A stretch of 64,000 nucleotides of DNA from Bacteriovorax sp. MedPE-SWde (GTDB lineage: Bacteria; Bdellovibrionota; Bacteriovoracia; Bacteriovoracales; Bacteriovoracaceae): contig MPCU01000009.1 of NCBI GenBank assembly GCA_001874305.1, positions 146,162 through 210,161 on the forward strand, in the 5' to 3' direction. Below the pieces are notes generated by a model. That model ran no database searches and was not told where the DNA came from. It saw only the letters and a list, made by a program, of their open reading frames with translations. Positions 43,532 through 52,032 of this stretch are shown here, piece after piece; position 1 is the first letter of the stretch; each line of letters starts with the position of its first letter. Position numbers and translations under genes: made by a program.

Positions 43532-44938
43532 ATGATTGAACTAATGAACGGATTACAAATTGGGGCAGGAGCTGAAGGTTTAAATAACCTTAAGCAAACT
43601 GGTGTTCCAAGTGGTGCCGGTCAATCAGACTTCAGTAAACTCCTAGAAGAGATGAAAGCAGGAGGAGCTACAGATAAAGAGCTTCTTTCTATTATGTCTC
43701 AAAACCTTAAGGGAAGTGAAGCTACTCACCTCAATAAAGAACTAAAAGAAAGTTTATCAAAACTTACTAATGAAATGAGTGAAGAAGGGGAAATGACTCC
43801 TGAGCTTATGGCATCATTAGAAGAGTCTGATACAACTTTAGTTGATAGTAGTAAGACAAAAGGAAAGTTAGATTTTCTTACTAATCCAGAAGGGACAGCA
43901 AAGACTGTTAAAACTTCTGGTGAATTAAGAATGGGACTTCCGAATAAGGCCATTAATCTTGAGGCCGATTTGGCAAATGCCGAATCTAAAAATATCAAGT
44001 CGCCAGAGATGCTTGAAAAGGCAACAAATCTTAAAACAAAACTAGCGGAACAAAAGCCATTAGAAGCAGCGTCTTTTGATCATAGACTTGCTCCACAGCT
44101 ACAAGCGATGCAACCTAAGAAAGGAAAGACGACAAGTCAGATTCATTTCTCAGAGGATTTTGTATCTCAAAAAAGCATTCAAGAGGGGAATGGAAAACCT
44201 CTTGTTACAGGAACAAGCAAGGCCGTAAATTTATTTAAAGAAGAACAGAGCGTTCTATCAGATACTGGAATAATCAAGAGAAATACTCAGTCTAGTTTAA
44301 AGACAGGTGAGCTTTCTTTTAATAGTGCTGCGAAAGAGAAAGTTTCTGGATCATTTGATACAGTAAATGCTTCCTCTGAAGTTTCACAAAATTTAAATCA
44401 AGGACCAGAGATTGGTGGACTGATTACTCCAAAAACTGAAATTACTTCATCTATCCAAACATCTGGTGGTGATGTAAAAGCGCTAGATCTTTCACAAATT
44501 AAAGATCCACAACAATTACTAAGCGAAATCTCTAATTATATAGAAACTTCTCGTATCTCAAGCGGTAAAGAGCTTGAGGTTGTCGTTAAGCATAATGACC
44601 TAGGACAATTTAAGATCAATGCTCAAAAAGGGCAGGGAGATCTAATTGATCTACAAATTATAGCTAATTCAGATGAGGCACATTCATTCTTTAATAAGAA
44701 CGAAGTTAACCTACTGAAAACGTTGACTACTCAAGGTGTAAAAGTATCTGATTTTAAACTCTCAATGGGTGAATCAAGCTCTAGCAACGCAAGTGGGAAC
44801 AATTCTTCCGGTCAAGATTCTTCTGGAAATGAAAACGAATTTGCGAGAAACTATAATAGCGGTGATGATCTTCAGCGCGACGGAAGACAGAGACGTCAAG
44901 AACTCTGGAATGATTATAGAGAAAGACTAGGTGCTTAA
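43532..44938 (+). CDS. fliK: Flagellar hook-length control protein FliK
   Basis: 468 residues. Low-complexity, Ser/Thr/Lys-rich N-terminal ruler region and a C-terminal domain with the FliK pattern GKELEVVVKHNDLGQFKINAQKGQGDLIDLQIIANSDEAHSFFNKNEVNLLKTLTTQGVKVSDFKL, which switches export specificity through FlhB. The start at 43532 is chosen for GGAG 10 nt before it; a GTG at 43514 is also in frame. The stop overlaps the flgD ATG by one base (TAATG). Confidence 0.88.
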   Translation: MIELMNGLQIGAGAEGLNNLKQTGVPSGAGQSDFSKLLEEMKAGGATDKELLSIMSQNLKGSEATHLNKELKESLSKLTNEMSEEGEMTPELMASLEESDTTLVDSSKTKGKLDFLTNPEGTAKTVKTSGELRMGLPNKAINLEADLANAESKNIKSPEMLEKATNLKTKLAEQKPLEAASFDHRLAPQLQAMQPKKGKTTSQIHFSEDFVSQKSIQEGNGKPLVTGTSKAVNLFKEEQSVLSDTGIIKRNTQSSLKTGELSFNSAAKEKVSGSFDTVNASSEVSQNLNQGPEIGGLITPKTEITSSIQTSGGDVKALDLSQIKDPQQLLSEISNYIETSRISSGKELEVVVKHNDLGQFKINAQKGQGDLIDLQIIANSDEAHSFFNKNEVNLLKTLTTQGVKVSDFKLSMGESSSSNASGNNSSGQDSSGNENEFARNYNSGDDLQRDGRQRRQELWNDYRERLGA

Positions 44939-45795
44939 TGGCCGGTATAGGTAGACCTCAACAGGCAAATCCATTTTCTAAAATTTCAATGGCCCCTGCT
45001 TCTGCAAAGAAGAAAGGCCAGGACTTAACAGTTGGTGAACAACTGAATAAGATCGCTGGAAGCGAAGAAGAAAAGCAATTTGTTGATAGAAAAGAACATA
45101 ATAAGCTTGGTAAAGATGGTTTCTTAAAACTTCTTTCTCACCAACTTTCTAATCAAGATCCAATGAAGCCAATGGATCAAAAGCAATTCGCTGCTGACCT
45201 TGCTCAGTTCTCACAACTTGAGCAGTTAACAAATATGAATAAAAAAATGGATGGACTAAGTACTAATGCTCCTCAAGAAACAAAGTTTTATGGAGCAAGT
45301 TTCTTAGGAAAAGAAATTATGACCAATGGTTCTACTATTAGTTATGATGGCCAAGAAGTAAAAACAGATATTCCATTCTTCTTAGATAAAGCTGCGAAGA
45401 ATGTAGTTGTAAATATAACAGATTCAAAAAAACAATTAATTGCTCAAATCGAAGCTGAAGACCTTGGAAGAGGACAACAGAAGATTAACTGGAATGGTAA
45501 ACAATTAGATGGAATTAGAGCTGTTAAAGACAATTATACTATTGAAGTAAGGGCCTTTGATAAAGATATGAACTCATTTAAGGCAGAAACAAAATCTAAA
45601 GGTGTTGTTTCTGGAGTTAACTTTGTTAATGGAGAGACAGTTCTTACTTTAAGCAATGGAAAAGAAATCTATCTACGTGATGTAGACAGCTTCGCTCTTC
45701 CTAAGAATAAACAAAATGATGCTATGAAGCAAAACGTGCAGGGCTTGAAAAAGAAAGCTGCATCACAGTATAATAATATTAACGAACAAATGTAG
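44938..45795 (+). CDS. flgD: Flagellar hook capping protein FlgD
   Basis: 285 residues. Conserved N-terminal block DGFLKLLSHQLSNQDPMKPMDQKQFAADLAQFSQLEQLTNMN is diagnostic. The following part forms the tudor-like/FnIII cap domain (IEAEDLGRGQQKINWNGKQLDG). It caps the growing hook and is removed when the hook is complete. Coupled to fliK by TAATG overlap. Confidence 0.95.
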   Translation: MAGIGRPQQANPFSKISMAPASAKKKGQDLTVGEQLNKIAGSEEEKQFVDRKEHNKLGKDGFLKLLSHQLSNQDPMKPMDQKQFAADLAQFSQLEQLTNMNKKMDGLSTNAPQETKFYGASFLGKEIMTNGSTISYDGQEVKTDIPFFLDKAAKNVVVNITDSKKQLIAQIEAEDLGRGQQKINWNGKQLDGIRAVKDNYTIEVRAFDKDMNSFKAETKSKGVVSGVNFVNGETVLTLSNGKEIYLRDVDSFALPKNKQNDAMKQNVQGLKKKAASQYNNINEQM

Positions 45796-45836
45796 TTTTG
45801 AAATTAATCAAACCTACTCGTTAGAAAAAGAAAAAG

Positions 45837-46247
45837 ATGGTTGATAACAAAGTCTCAAATTTTCTAATACCAAACGTAAATAAGGTTCCTGGAAACAAGA
45901 AGGTAGACCTACGTGATCGTTTAGGAGTTAAAGAAAATAAGGATGAGTTTAAAAACCTTCTTCAAAATGAAATTGATGACGTACAAGCACAACACGGAAT
46001 CAAAATCTCTCTACATGCTGCTAAAAGGTTAAAAGAGAGAAACTTAGATTTAGACACTAATGAGTTTTTTAAACTTAGAGGTGCAATGGAGAAGTTAAGA
46101 ACAAAGGGTGGTAAAGACTCTTTGGTAATAACAGATAAAGCTGCATACATTGTTGATGTGCCAGGTAACAAAGTTGTTACGGCAATAGACAAGGGAAGTA
46201 TACAGGAAAACGTATTTACAAAAATTGATTCGACTGTCGTAGTTTAG
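45837..46247 (+). CDS. Flagellar operon protein, TIGR02530 type
   Basis: 136 residues. The pattern ISLHAAKRLKERNLDL...GAMEKLRTKGGKDSLVITDKAAYIVDVPGNKVVTAIDKGSIQENVFTKIDSTVVV matches the small family found between flgD and flgE in Bdellovibrio, spirochaetes and Firmicutes. Its molecular role is not established; position suggests hook assembly or regulation. No signal peptide. It lacks a clear Shine-Dalgarno, having only a purine-rich stretch before the ATG. Confidence 0.82.
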   Translation: MVDNKVSNFLIPNVNKVPGNKKVDLRDRLGVKENKDEFKNLLQNEIDDVQAQHGIKISLHAAKRLKERNLDLDTNEFFKLRGAMEKLRTKGGKDSLVITDKAAYIVDVPGNKVVTAIDKGSIQENVFTKIDSTVVV

Positions 46248-46372
46248 AGAATTGAAAAATTTGGCTGGTCCTTTCCGGAAGCCTTGTGTGAGCCTGTAGT
46301 TGCGAACACATTATTTCAAAACAATTCCTATATCTGTCGACGTTTTATTTATTAGTCTAGGAGGGACGATAG

Positions 46373-47653
46373 ATGGGTATTTTAAGATCTTTTAACATTG
46401 GTGTATCTGGTTTAAACGCAGTTGGGCAAGGAATGGGAGTAATCTCAGATAACATTGCTAACGCAGGAACAACGGGATTCAAATCTTCAAGAGCAGAATT
46501 TCAAGACGTACTAGCAGTATCTTTAAAAGGTATTGATGGTGGTGACCAATTTGGTGCTGGTACAAAACTTTCACACATTAAATCAATCATGACTCAAGGT
46601 GATGTAACTAGAACAGAATCTATTACTGACCTTGCTATCAACGGTGACGGTTTCTTTAAAGTTGAAGCTCCATTCGGACCAGGATTTACAAGAGATGGTT
46701 CAATGCACTTTAATAAAGAAGGTGAGCTAGTTAATCCTGATGGATATAAAGTTATTGGTTTCAAAGCTAATTCAGACAATGAAATTACAACTAAAGAAGG
46801 TCCAGTTAAACTTGGTAATACAACTATTCAGGCTCAAGCAACTGAGAATGTAAAAGTTAGTATGAACTTAGACTCTAGAGTAGAAGTAAAAGAGTTTAAC
46901 CCAGAAAGACCTGAAGAAACTTCAAACTTTTCTAACTCTATGACTGTTTACGATAATGTAGGTACAGCTAGACTAGTAACAGTTTTCTATAACAAAGCAG
47001 AAAATAATAATTGGACATATAGAGTTATGGCCGACGGTACAGACGTTGAAGGTGGAGTAGCTGGACAGATGTCTCTACAAGCTCAAGGTCAACTTTTATT
47101 CAATGACAAAGGTCAATTACAACAAGAAGTTGAAGGGACAAACTCTTTTAACTTTAATAAAGGTGCTAAGCCAGATCAGAAAATTGTATTCAACTTTGGT
47201 GAATCAATTACTGAAGGTGGAGATGGTACAGATGCTTCGACTCAATATGGTTCAGGTTCTGCACTAGCTAGACACACTCAAGATGGTGCCTCAGCTGCAA
47301 CTCTATCTTCTCTATCATTTAACGATTCAGGTGTTTTAACAGCTGTATATGACAATGGTGAAGCAAGAGACATTGCACAGATCGCAATGGCAAAATTTGA
47401 AAACAATGAAGGTCTTTTCAAAGTTGGAAAGAACCTCTTTAAAGAATCAAGAAACTCTGGTCAAGCAGCAATGGGTAAACCAGGTGAAGCAGGGCGTGGA
47501 GAAGTTCTTTCAAAGTCAATTGAACTTTCAAATGTTGATATTGCAAATGAATTCGTTAACTTAATGACGGCCCAGAGAAACTTCCAGGCCAATGCGAAGA
47601 CGATTAGTACGGCAGATGCTATGCTACAAGAAATCTTCAGAATGAAAGGTTAA
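46373..47653 (+). CDS. flgE: Flagellar hook protein FlgE
   Basis: 426 residues. N-terminal FNIGVSGLNAVGQGMGVISDNIANAGTTGFKSSRAEF and C-terminal LSNVDIANEFVNLMTAQRNFQANAKTISTADAMLQEIFRMKG are diagnostic hook motifs. The middle contains the TRDGSMHFNKEGELVNPDGYKVIG D1 segment. A strong AGGAGGG site precedes it, matching high expression. The 125-nt gap before it holds imperfect GC-rich stems but no promoter I can name. A terminator follows. Confidence 0.97.
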   Translation: MGILRSFNIGVSGLNAVGQGMGVISDNIANAGTTGFKSSRAEFQDVLAVSLKGIDGGDQFGAGTKLSHIKSIMTQGDVTRTESITDLAINGDGFFKVEAPFGPGFTRDGSMHFNKEGELVNPDGYKVIGFKANSDNEITTKEGPVKLGNTTIQAQATENVKVSMNLDSRVEVKEFNPERPEETSNFSNSMTVYDNVGTARLVTVFYNKAENNNWTYRVMADGTDVEGGVAGQMSLQAQGQLLFNDKGQLQQEVEGTNSFNFNKGAKPDQKIVFNFGESITEGGDGTDASTQYGSGSALARHTQDGASAATLSSLSFNDSGVLTAVYDNGEARDIAQIAMAKFENNEGLFKVGKNLFKESRNSGQAAMGKPGEAGRGEVLSKSIELSNVDIANEFVNLMTAQRNFQANAKTISTADAMLQEIFRMKG

Positions 47654-47691
47654 TAAACACCCCTCTTAATTAGATAATAAATGAATCAAAG

Positions 47692-47719
47692 AAGGCCCTC
47701 TTAAATGTGGGCCTTTTTT
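47692..47719 (+). terminator. Intrinsic terminator after flgE
   Basis: AAGGCCC (47692-47698), 10-nt loop, GGGCCTT (47709-47715), then more T. The next gene's -10 box starts 5 nt beyond the T tract. Confidence 0.88.
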
Positions 47720-47723
47720 ATTA

Positions 47724-47729
47724 TATAAT
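47724..47729 (+). promoter_or_regulatory. Perfect TATAAT box predicting a leaderless glycosyltransferase mRNA
   Basis: TATAAT, then TGTGAT (6 nt), then ATG at 47736. No Shine-Dalgarno. The -35 position falls in the flgE terminator stem, so terminator and promoter overlap. Confidence 0.5.
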
Positions 47730-47735
47730 TGTGAT

Positions 47736-48716
47736 ATGAAAATATTATTTAATACGTATACAATGGCATTTCAACACCCTGGCGGTGGAGAAGTAGTAAT
47801 TCTTAAACTTAAAGATTACCTTGAAAGGCGTGGTCATGAAGTTAAGCTATTTGATAAATGGTCAGATAAGGTTACTGATTATGATATTGTACATGAGTTC
47901 TCTTTGCTGGAGTGGGAAGTGTGGAAAGACTATAAAGATCTAGGTCTTCCTCTCGTTCTAACGCCAACTGCATGGCCTCGAAATGATTTAAAGTCTCTTT
48001 TAAAAAATAGATTAAAGAATATCTATGAGAAACATAACCTTACAAAATTTTTAAAGTACCCTGACGTCATTACGCCAACGACTAGTTTGGAAAAAGATCG
48101 CCTGAGGAAATTGTATAGAATTCCACAGTCTCACTTTAATATAGTTCCAAATGGAGTTGATCTTCCTGTTGCCAATAAGGGCGAAAATACATTCACCGCC
48201 AAGTATGGACTTAGTGACTATCTTCTCTATGTTGGTAGCATTGCTGAAAACAAGAATTTGCTTGGAGCGATTGAAGTTGCAAATAGAAGTGGTAACAAAT
48301 TAATCGTTATTGGAGATGTAAAGGTCGGCCATGAAGACTACTTTAATAAATGTAAAAATCTTCAATCAGAGAATATTCATTTTATAGGAAGGCTTCAAGA
48401 AGGTGAGGAGTTGTTAACCGATGCATATAGAGCAGCTAAGTGTTTACTCGTTCTAAGTGATTTTGAAACATGTAGCCTTGTTGCCATGGAAGCTGGTGCT
48501 GTGGGAACGCCTGTTCTTTTAACTAAGTATGGTGGAACAAAAGAAGTTTTCAAAAACTATGTAAACTATGTTGACCCACTGGATTTAGATTCAGTATTAA
48601 ATGAACTGAATAACCTAAAAAGTGGAGATGACTTAAGGCAGTTTATTTTGGCAAATTATACTTGGAATGTAATTGCAGAAAAACTAGAGAATATTTATAA
48701 GAAACTAATTAAGTAA
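47736..48716 (+). CDS. Glycosyltransferase family 4
   Basis: 326 residues with a GT-B fold. The N-terminal domain has FQHPGGGEVVILKLKDYLERRGHEVKLF; the C-terminal domain has LLYVGSIAENKNLLGAIEVA, NIHFIGRLQEGEELLTDAYRAAKCLLVLSDFETCSLVAMEAGAVGTPVLLTKYGG, containing the E-x7-E nucleotide-sugar motif of retaining GT4 enzymes. Probably transfers sugar onto LPS or a surface glycan; flagellin or hook glycosylation is possible given its place after flgE, but is not shown. A bidirectional terminator follows. Confidence 0.88.
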   Translation: MKILFNTYTMAFQHPGGGEVVILKLKDYLERRGHEVKLFDKWSDKVTDYDIVHEFSLLEWEVWKDYKDLGLPLVLTPTAWPRNDLKSLLKNRLKNIYEKHNLTKFLKYPDVITPTTSLEKDRLRKLYRIPQSHFNIVPNGVDLPVANKGENTFTAKYGLSDYLLYVGSIAENKNLLGAIEVANRSGNKLIVIGDVKVGHEDYFNKCKNLQSENIHFIGRLQEGEELLTDAYRAAKCLLVLSDFETCSLVAMEAGAVGTPVLLTKYGGTKEVFKNYVNYVDPLDLDSVLNELNNLKSGDDLRQFILANYTWNVIAEKLENIYKKLIK

Positions 48717-48745
48717 AAAAAAGCCCGCTGATTGCGGGCCCTTTA
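48715..48745. terminator. Bidirectional intrinsic terminator
   Basis: GCCCGC (48723-48728), loop TGATT, GCGGGC (48734-48739). A run of eight T on the minus strand and CCCTTT on the plus strand. Serves the glycosyltransferase and the convergent ferredoxin gene. Confidence 0.88.
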
Positions 48746-48771
48746 ATATCTATTGAATTTTCAGAATTTAT

Positions 48772-49002
48772 TTAAGCATCGTTTCCAATCGCTTCAACTG
48801 GGCAAGCTTCTAGCGCTGATACACACATTTCTTCTTCATCAGGTGTTGATGGCTGCTTCTTTACATAGGCATGTCCGTCATCATCATTCATTACGAAGAA
48901 ATCTTCAGCTTCCATAACACAGGCGTCACAAGCAATGCATTGATCATCTACATAGTATCTACCATCTACATTCTGATCAAATTTCGCGCTCTTATCTGCC
49001 AT
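48772..49002 (-). CDS. Single-cluster ferredoxin
   Basis: 76 residues, acidic. Cys22, Cys25 and Cys28 (CxxCxxC) with Cys67 in EACPVEAI are the ligands for one [4Fe-4S] cluster; the usual CxxxCP fourth ligand after the first three is absent (VMEAED), as in monocluster ferredoxins. Cys60 may form a disulfide or alternative ligand. Electron carrier in the cytoplasm; partner unknown. GGGAG precedes the ATG. The PpiD-like gene lies 24 nt upstream on the same strand and may be co-transcribed. Confidence 0.92.
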   Translation of the reverse strand: MADKSAKFDQNVDGRYYVDDQCIACDACVMEAEDFFVMNDDDGHAYVKKQPSTPDEEEMCVSALEACPVEAIGNDA

Positions 49003-49026
49003 GTTATCTCCCGTAAATAAGACTAC

Positions 49027-50496
49027 CTATTGTGGTAGTCTTGCAAACTTATTTTGTTTGTATTGATAGTCTTTAGAAAGAATATCTAACATAGATTTAA
49101 CATTCTGTTGAGAAATAATATTCTTAATTGGTTTAAGATCAAAATCTATGTTGTTCTTACCTTTGAACTCTGAAGTTTTTACAAAAACGACCTTTAATTC
49201 TTCATCAAAAGAAAAGACTTTTTTAGATCCACTAAAAATTTCCTTTAGTTGATCTTGGCTAAGAGTCATAGAAGAACCAACACCTTCAAGCTTGTTGATA
49301 ACTACTGATTCTTGAACAGATAGTCTGTATTTCTTAGTAACAGAATCAAACTTCTTTTTTGAGCTTAAAACAGAGGTAATTTCTTTCTTTGCATTTGCAA
49401 TAAGAGTTTTCATGTCTCTTTCTTTTTGAACAAGCTCTTTTGCAAGCTTAGACTCATGATCAGCAAGTTTTGCTTCTTTAGCGGCCTTCTTACCTTCAAC
49501 ATAAATGATGTGGTAACCGAATGAAGTTTTAACTGGTTGAGAAATTTCCCCTGGCTTTAGAGAGAAAGCTGTCTTTTCAAACTCAGGAACCATTTTTCCT
49601 TTAGAGAACCAACCAAGATCACCACCAGTCTTTTTTCCAGCAGCTTCGTGAGTATGTTTCTTTGCAAGTCTAGAGAAGTTCTTACGAGTTACTTTCTTAC
49701 GAATAGCTTGAGCTTCTTTGAGCATCTTTGCTTGTTCTTTAGCGTCTGTTACTTTTAAAAGTATATGTCTCGCTTTAACTTCTTCTTTTTGGTTAAGAGT
49801 TGCTTTTCTTTGGTTAAAGATACTCTCAACTTTTTTCTTATTATTTTCTTTTGCAAGAAATGCTTTAACTTCTTTAGATGAGATCTTAATAGTTTTTCTA
49901 AGCTCATTTACGTTAAGTGTAAGGATCTCTGCATTTTTCTTATCTTTATAAAGAAGGTTTAACATCTTCGTAAGATCATTAGAGAATGGAACACTGTTAA
50001 TAAGGCCTTGGAACTTTACACCTCTAAGCCTTTGTTCTGTATCTTTTTCAAAATCTTCAGGTGTGATTTTGTTATAAGATAGAAGTTGCTTGTATTTGTT
50101 GAAATCAAAGTTTTCACCAGTCTTAAAGTAGCTAGCTTGCTTAATGTCATTTTTGATTTCACTATCACCAATAACCATTCCAGCATCTTCTGCTAAAATT
50201 AGCCTAAGCTTTGCAAAAACAAGGTTCTTTACAGCACTATCATAAACTTTATATTGCTTAAGTTCATTTGATGTTAGAGGTTGGCCACCTTTAAAGAATT
50301 GAGAATAGAATTGAGATTGTCTTTGAACCTCACCATTGAACTCTCTAACTTTAATTGTGTGTTTACCTACTTGGCCAATTGAGTCAGGTGAACCTGATCC
50401 CATGAATGGACCACTTAGCATAAACGAAACTACAATAATCCCGATAAAAACGGTCAGGAATATTTGGGATGACTTCTTTTGAAAGCTTGTCGACAT
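49027..50496 (-). CDS. PpiD/SurA-like periplasmic peptidyl-prolyl isomerase
   Basis: 489 residues. One N-terminal membrane anchor (SQIFLTVFIGIIVVSFMLSG), a SurA-N-like chaperone region, a parvulin domain (EVKARHILLKVTDAKEQ...GGDLGWFSKGKMVPEFEKTAFSLKPGEISQPVKTSFGYHIIYV) and a C-terminal helical part. This is the PpiD plan: a foldase beside the Sec channel that helps outer-membrane and exported proteins fold. I start at 50496 because GGAG lies 8 nt upstream; the frame extends 17 codons further without a ribosome site. Confidence 0.85.
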   Translation of the reverse strand: MSTSFQKKSSQIFLTVFIGIIVVSFMLSGPFMGSGSPDSIGQVGKHTIKVREFNGEVQRQSQFYSQFFKGGQPLTSNELKQYKVYDSAVKNLVFAKLRLILAEDAGMVIGDSEIKNDIKQASYFKTGENFDFNKYKQLLSYNKITPEDFEKDTEQRLRGVKFQGLINSVPFSNDLTKMLNLLYKDKKNAEILTLNVNELRKTIKISSKEVKAFLAKENNKKKVESIFNQRKATLNQKEEVKARHILLKVTDAKEQAKMLKEAQAIRKKVTRKNFSRLAKKHTHEAAGKKTGGDLGWFSKGKMVPEFEKTAFSLKPGEISQPVKTSFGYHIIYVEGKKAAKEAKLADHESKLAKELVQKERDMKTLIANAKKEITSVLSSKKKFDSVTKKYRLSVQESVVINKLEGVGSSMTLSQDQLKEIFSGSKKVFSFDEELKVVFVKTSEFKGKNNIDFDLKPIKNIISQQNVKSMLDILSKDYQYKQNKFARLPQ

Positions 50497-50623
50497 TTTC
50501 TTCACTCCATGAATAGTTGATGCACCATTATCACCTAAAGCCATCATAACGTAAAGATTATTGGCAGTTTTAGTAAAGATGAGTACTCTTATAAAGATAA
50601 ATTTTTAAAATTGTAGGGGATAC

Positions 50624-51499
50624 ATGAAAGTAGCTTTAAATGAAGGCTCTCGTCTAAAGATCATTATCAATGTTCTTGTGATTTCTATGGCACTGTACGG
50701 TGTGTCAAAGCGAGATGTTAACGTCAAGGAAACGACAATTTTTGAAAACTTTATGCTGGATACTCTCGCACCGCTCCAAAGAGGTGTGACTTTTGTACAT
50801 CATCAAGTAATTTCATTCTTTGATCACTACGTAACTAACGTTAATGCTTCCAAGGAAAATATAGCTCTAAAAAGTTCTGTTGGTGATTTAAAACAACATA
50901 TCTTTTCTTTAGAGCAAGTAGAGGCCGAGAATAAGAGATTGAAAAAACTCTTACAATTTGGTGAAGACCTACAAAGAAAGAAGATTCTCGCTCAGGTAGT
51001 TGCCTGGGACTCATCAAGTGACTTTAGAGTTTTAAGAATCAATAAAGGCCATTCTGATGGGATTAAACTGCAATCGACAGTTGTTACAGCTAACGGTGTT
51101 GTTGGTTATATTTATAGGTTAACGGATAACTTTGCAGATATTCTAACAATCCTTGACCCAAATAACAGAGTTGATGTTTTAATTAATAGAACTCGTAGTA
51201 ACGGAATACTCGAAGGGTACTCTGGTTGGCGTTGCATGATGAAATATGTAACAAGAACAGACCCTGTTAGGTTAAATGATCTTGTAATTACTTCAGGGCT
51301 TGGAAATATTTATCCTAAAGGTTTAAAAGTAGGAAATGTTTCTAAGGTAGAAAGAGAGAGTTATGGAATAACTCAAAATATTGAAGTTGCTCCAACTGTT
51401 GATTTCTCAAAACTAGAAGAGGTTGTTGTTCTAGTGGCAGAGGGGAATCAAAGAAAGAAACTTGAGTGGCAAGCCTTAGATGGAGGGCAAGCGAAATGA
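50624..51499 (+). CDS. mreC: Rod-shape protein MreC
   Basis: 291 residues. Short cytoplasmic start, one TM helix (about 10-28), coiled-coil (ENIALKSSVGDLKQHIFSLEQVEAENKRLKKLL), and the beta-barrel pair with DSSSDFRVLRINKGHSDGIK, VVTANGVVGYI, and VITSGLGNIYPKGLKVG. It organises the elongasome in the periplasm. First of four overlapping genes mreC-mreD-mrdA-rodA; mreB is not in this window. AGGGG precedes the ATG. Confidence 0.94.
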   Translation: MKVALNEGSRLKIIINVLVISMALYGVSKRDVNVKETTIFENFMLDTLAPLQRGVTFVHHQVISFFDHYVTNVNASKENIALKSSVGDLKQHIFSLEQVEAENKRLKKLLQFGEDLQRKKILAQVVAWDSSSDFRVLRINKGHSDGIKLQSTVVTANGVVGYIYRLTDNFADILTILDPNNRVDVLINRTRSNGILEGYSGWRCMMKYVTRTDPVRLNDLVITSGLGNIYPKGLKVGNVSKVERESYGITQNIEVAPTVDFSKLEEVVVLVAEGNQRKKLEWQALDGGQAK

Positions 51500-52032
51500 T
51501 GAGAATTAGAAGTAGTGAAATTGTTCCTCGTTTGTTTATTACAATATTAATCTTAATAGTCTTAGAAGTTATTTCTAGTGCTTTTCTGCCATTATTTGGA
51601 ATCAACAAATATATGATTCCTTTTAATGTCCTGATAGTTCTATTTCTTGGATTTAAATTAGAAAACCCATACCTTGCTCTAATGATCGTAGCAGTACAAT
51701 ATTGTCACTCTCTATTTACTATAGAGGGCTGGGAAATTGGAACGATTGCTGGTGTAACGATTTGTATTGTTATTTCATATCTTAGAGATGTTCTACACTT
51801 CACTTCAAGTGTCGTTACGATAATGGTTACTCAATTATTTCAAATCCTATGGTTTGTAATTGTTTCTTCCTTACTTTATTTAAAGCTTGGAAGTTTCGAT
51901 TATATTGTAGAAAAATTCTGGAGATTTCTTCCGGAGAGTATTGTTCTTTCTCTAATGGCACCTTTCTTCTTCTCTGTACTTGATAAGGTATGGGGAGTTC
52001 ATAACGAAGGTCTTATGGGAGATAATACATAA
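51496..52032 (+). CDS. mreD: Rod-shape protein MreD
   Basis: 178 residues, five or so hydrophobic helices, no catalytic motif. MreD is poorly conserved; here the assignment comes from topology, length and place between mreC and mrdA. The ATG at 51496 overlaps the mreC stop (ATGA); an earlier frame extension lies within mreC and is not needed. Its own stop overlaps mrdA by one base (TAATG). Confidence 0.82.
   Translation: MMRIRSSEIVPRLFITILILIVLEVISSAFLPLFGINKYMIPFNVLIVLFLGFKLENPYLALMIVAVQYCHSLFTIEGWEIGTIAGVTICIVISYLRDVLHFTSSVVTIMVTQLFQILWFVIVSSLLYLKLGSFDYIVEKFWRFLPESIVLSLMAPFFFSVLDKVWGVHNEGLMGDNT

Noticed and set aside
51466..51495. Earlier MreD start inside mreC
   Set aside because: ATG at 51496 overlapping the mreC stop is the usual coupled start; the extension is polar and within mreC coding sequence.
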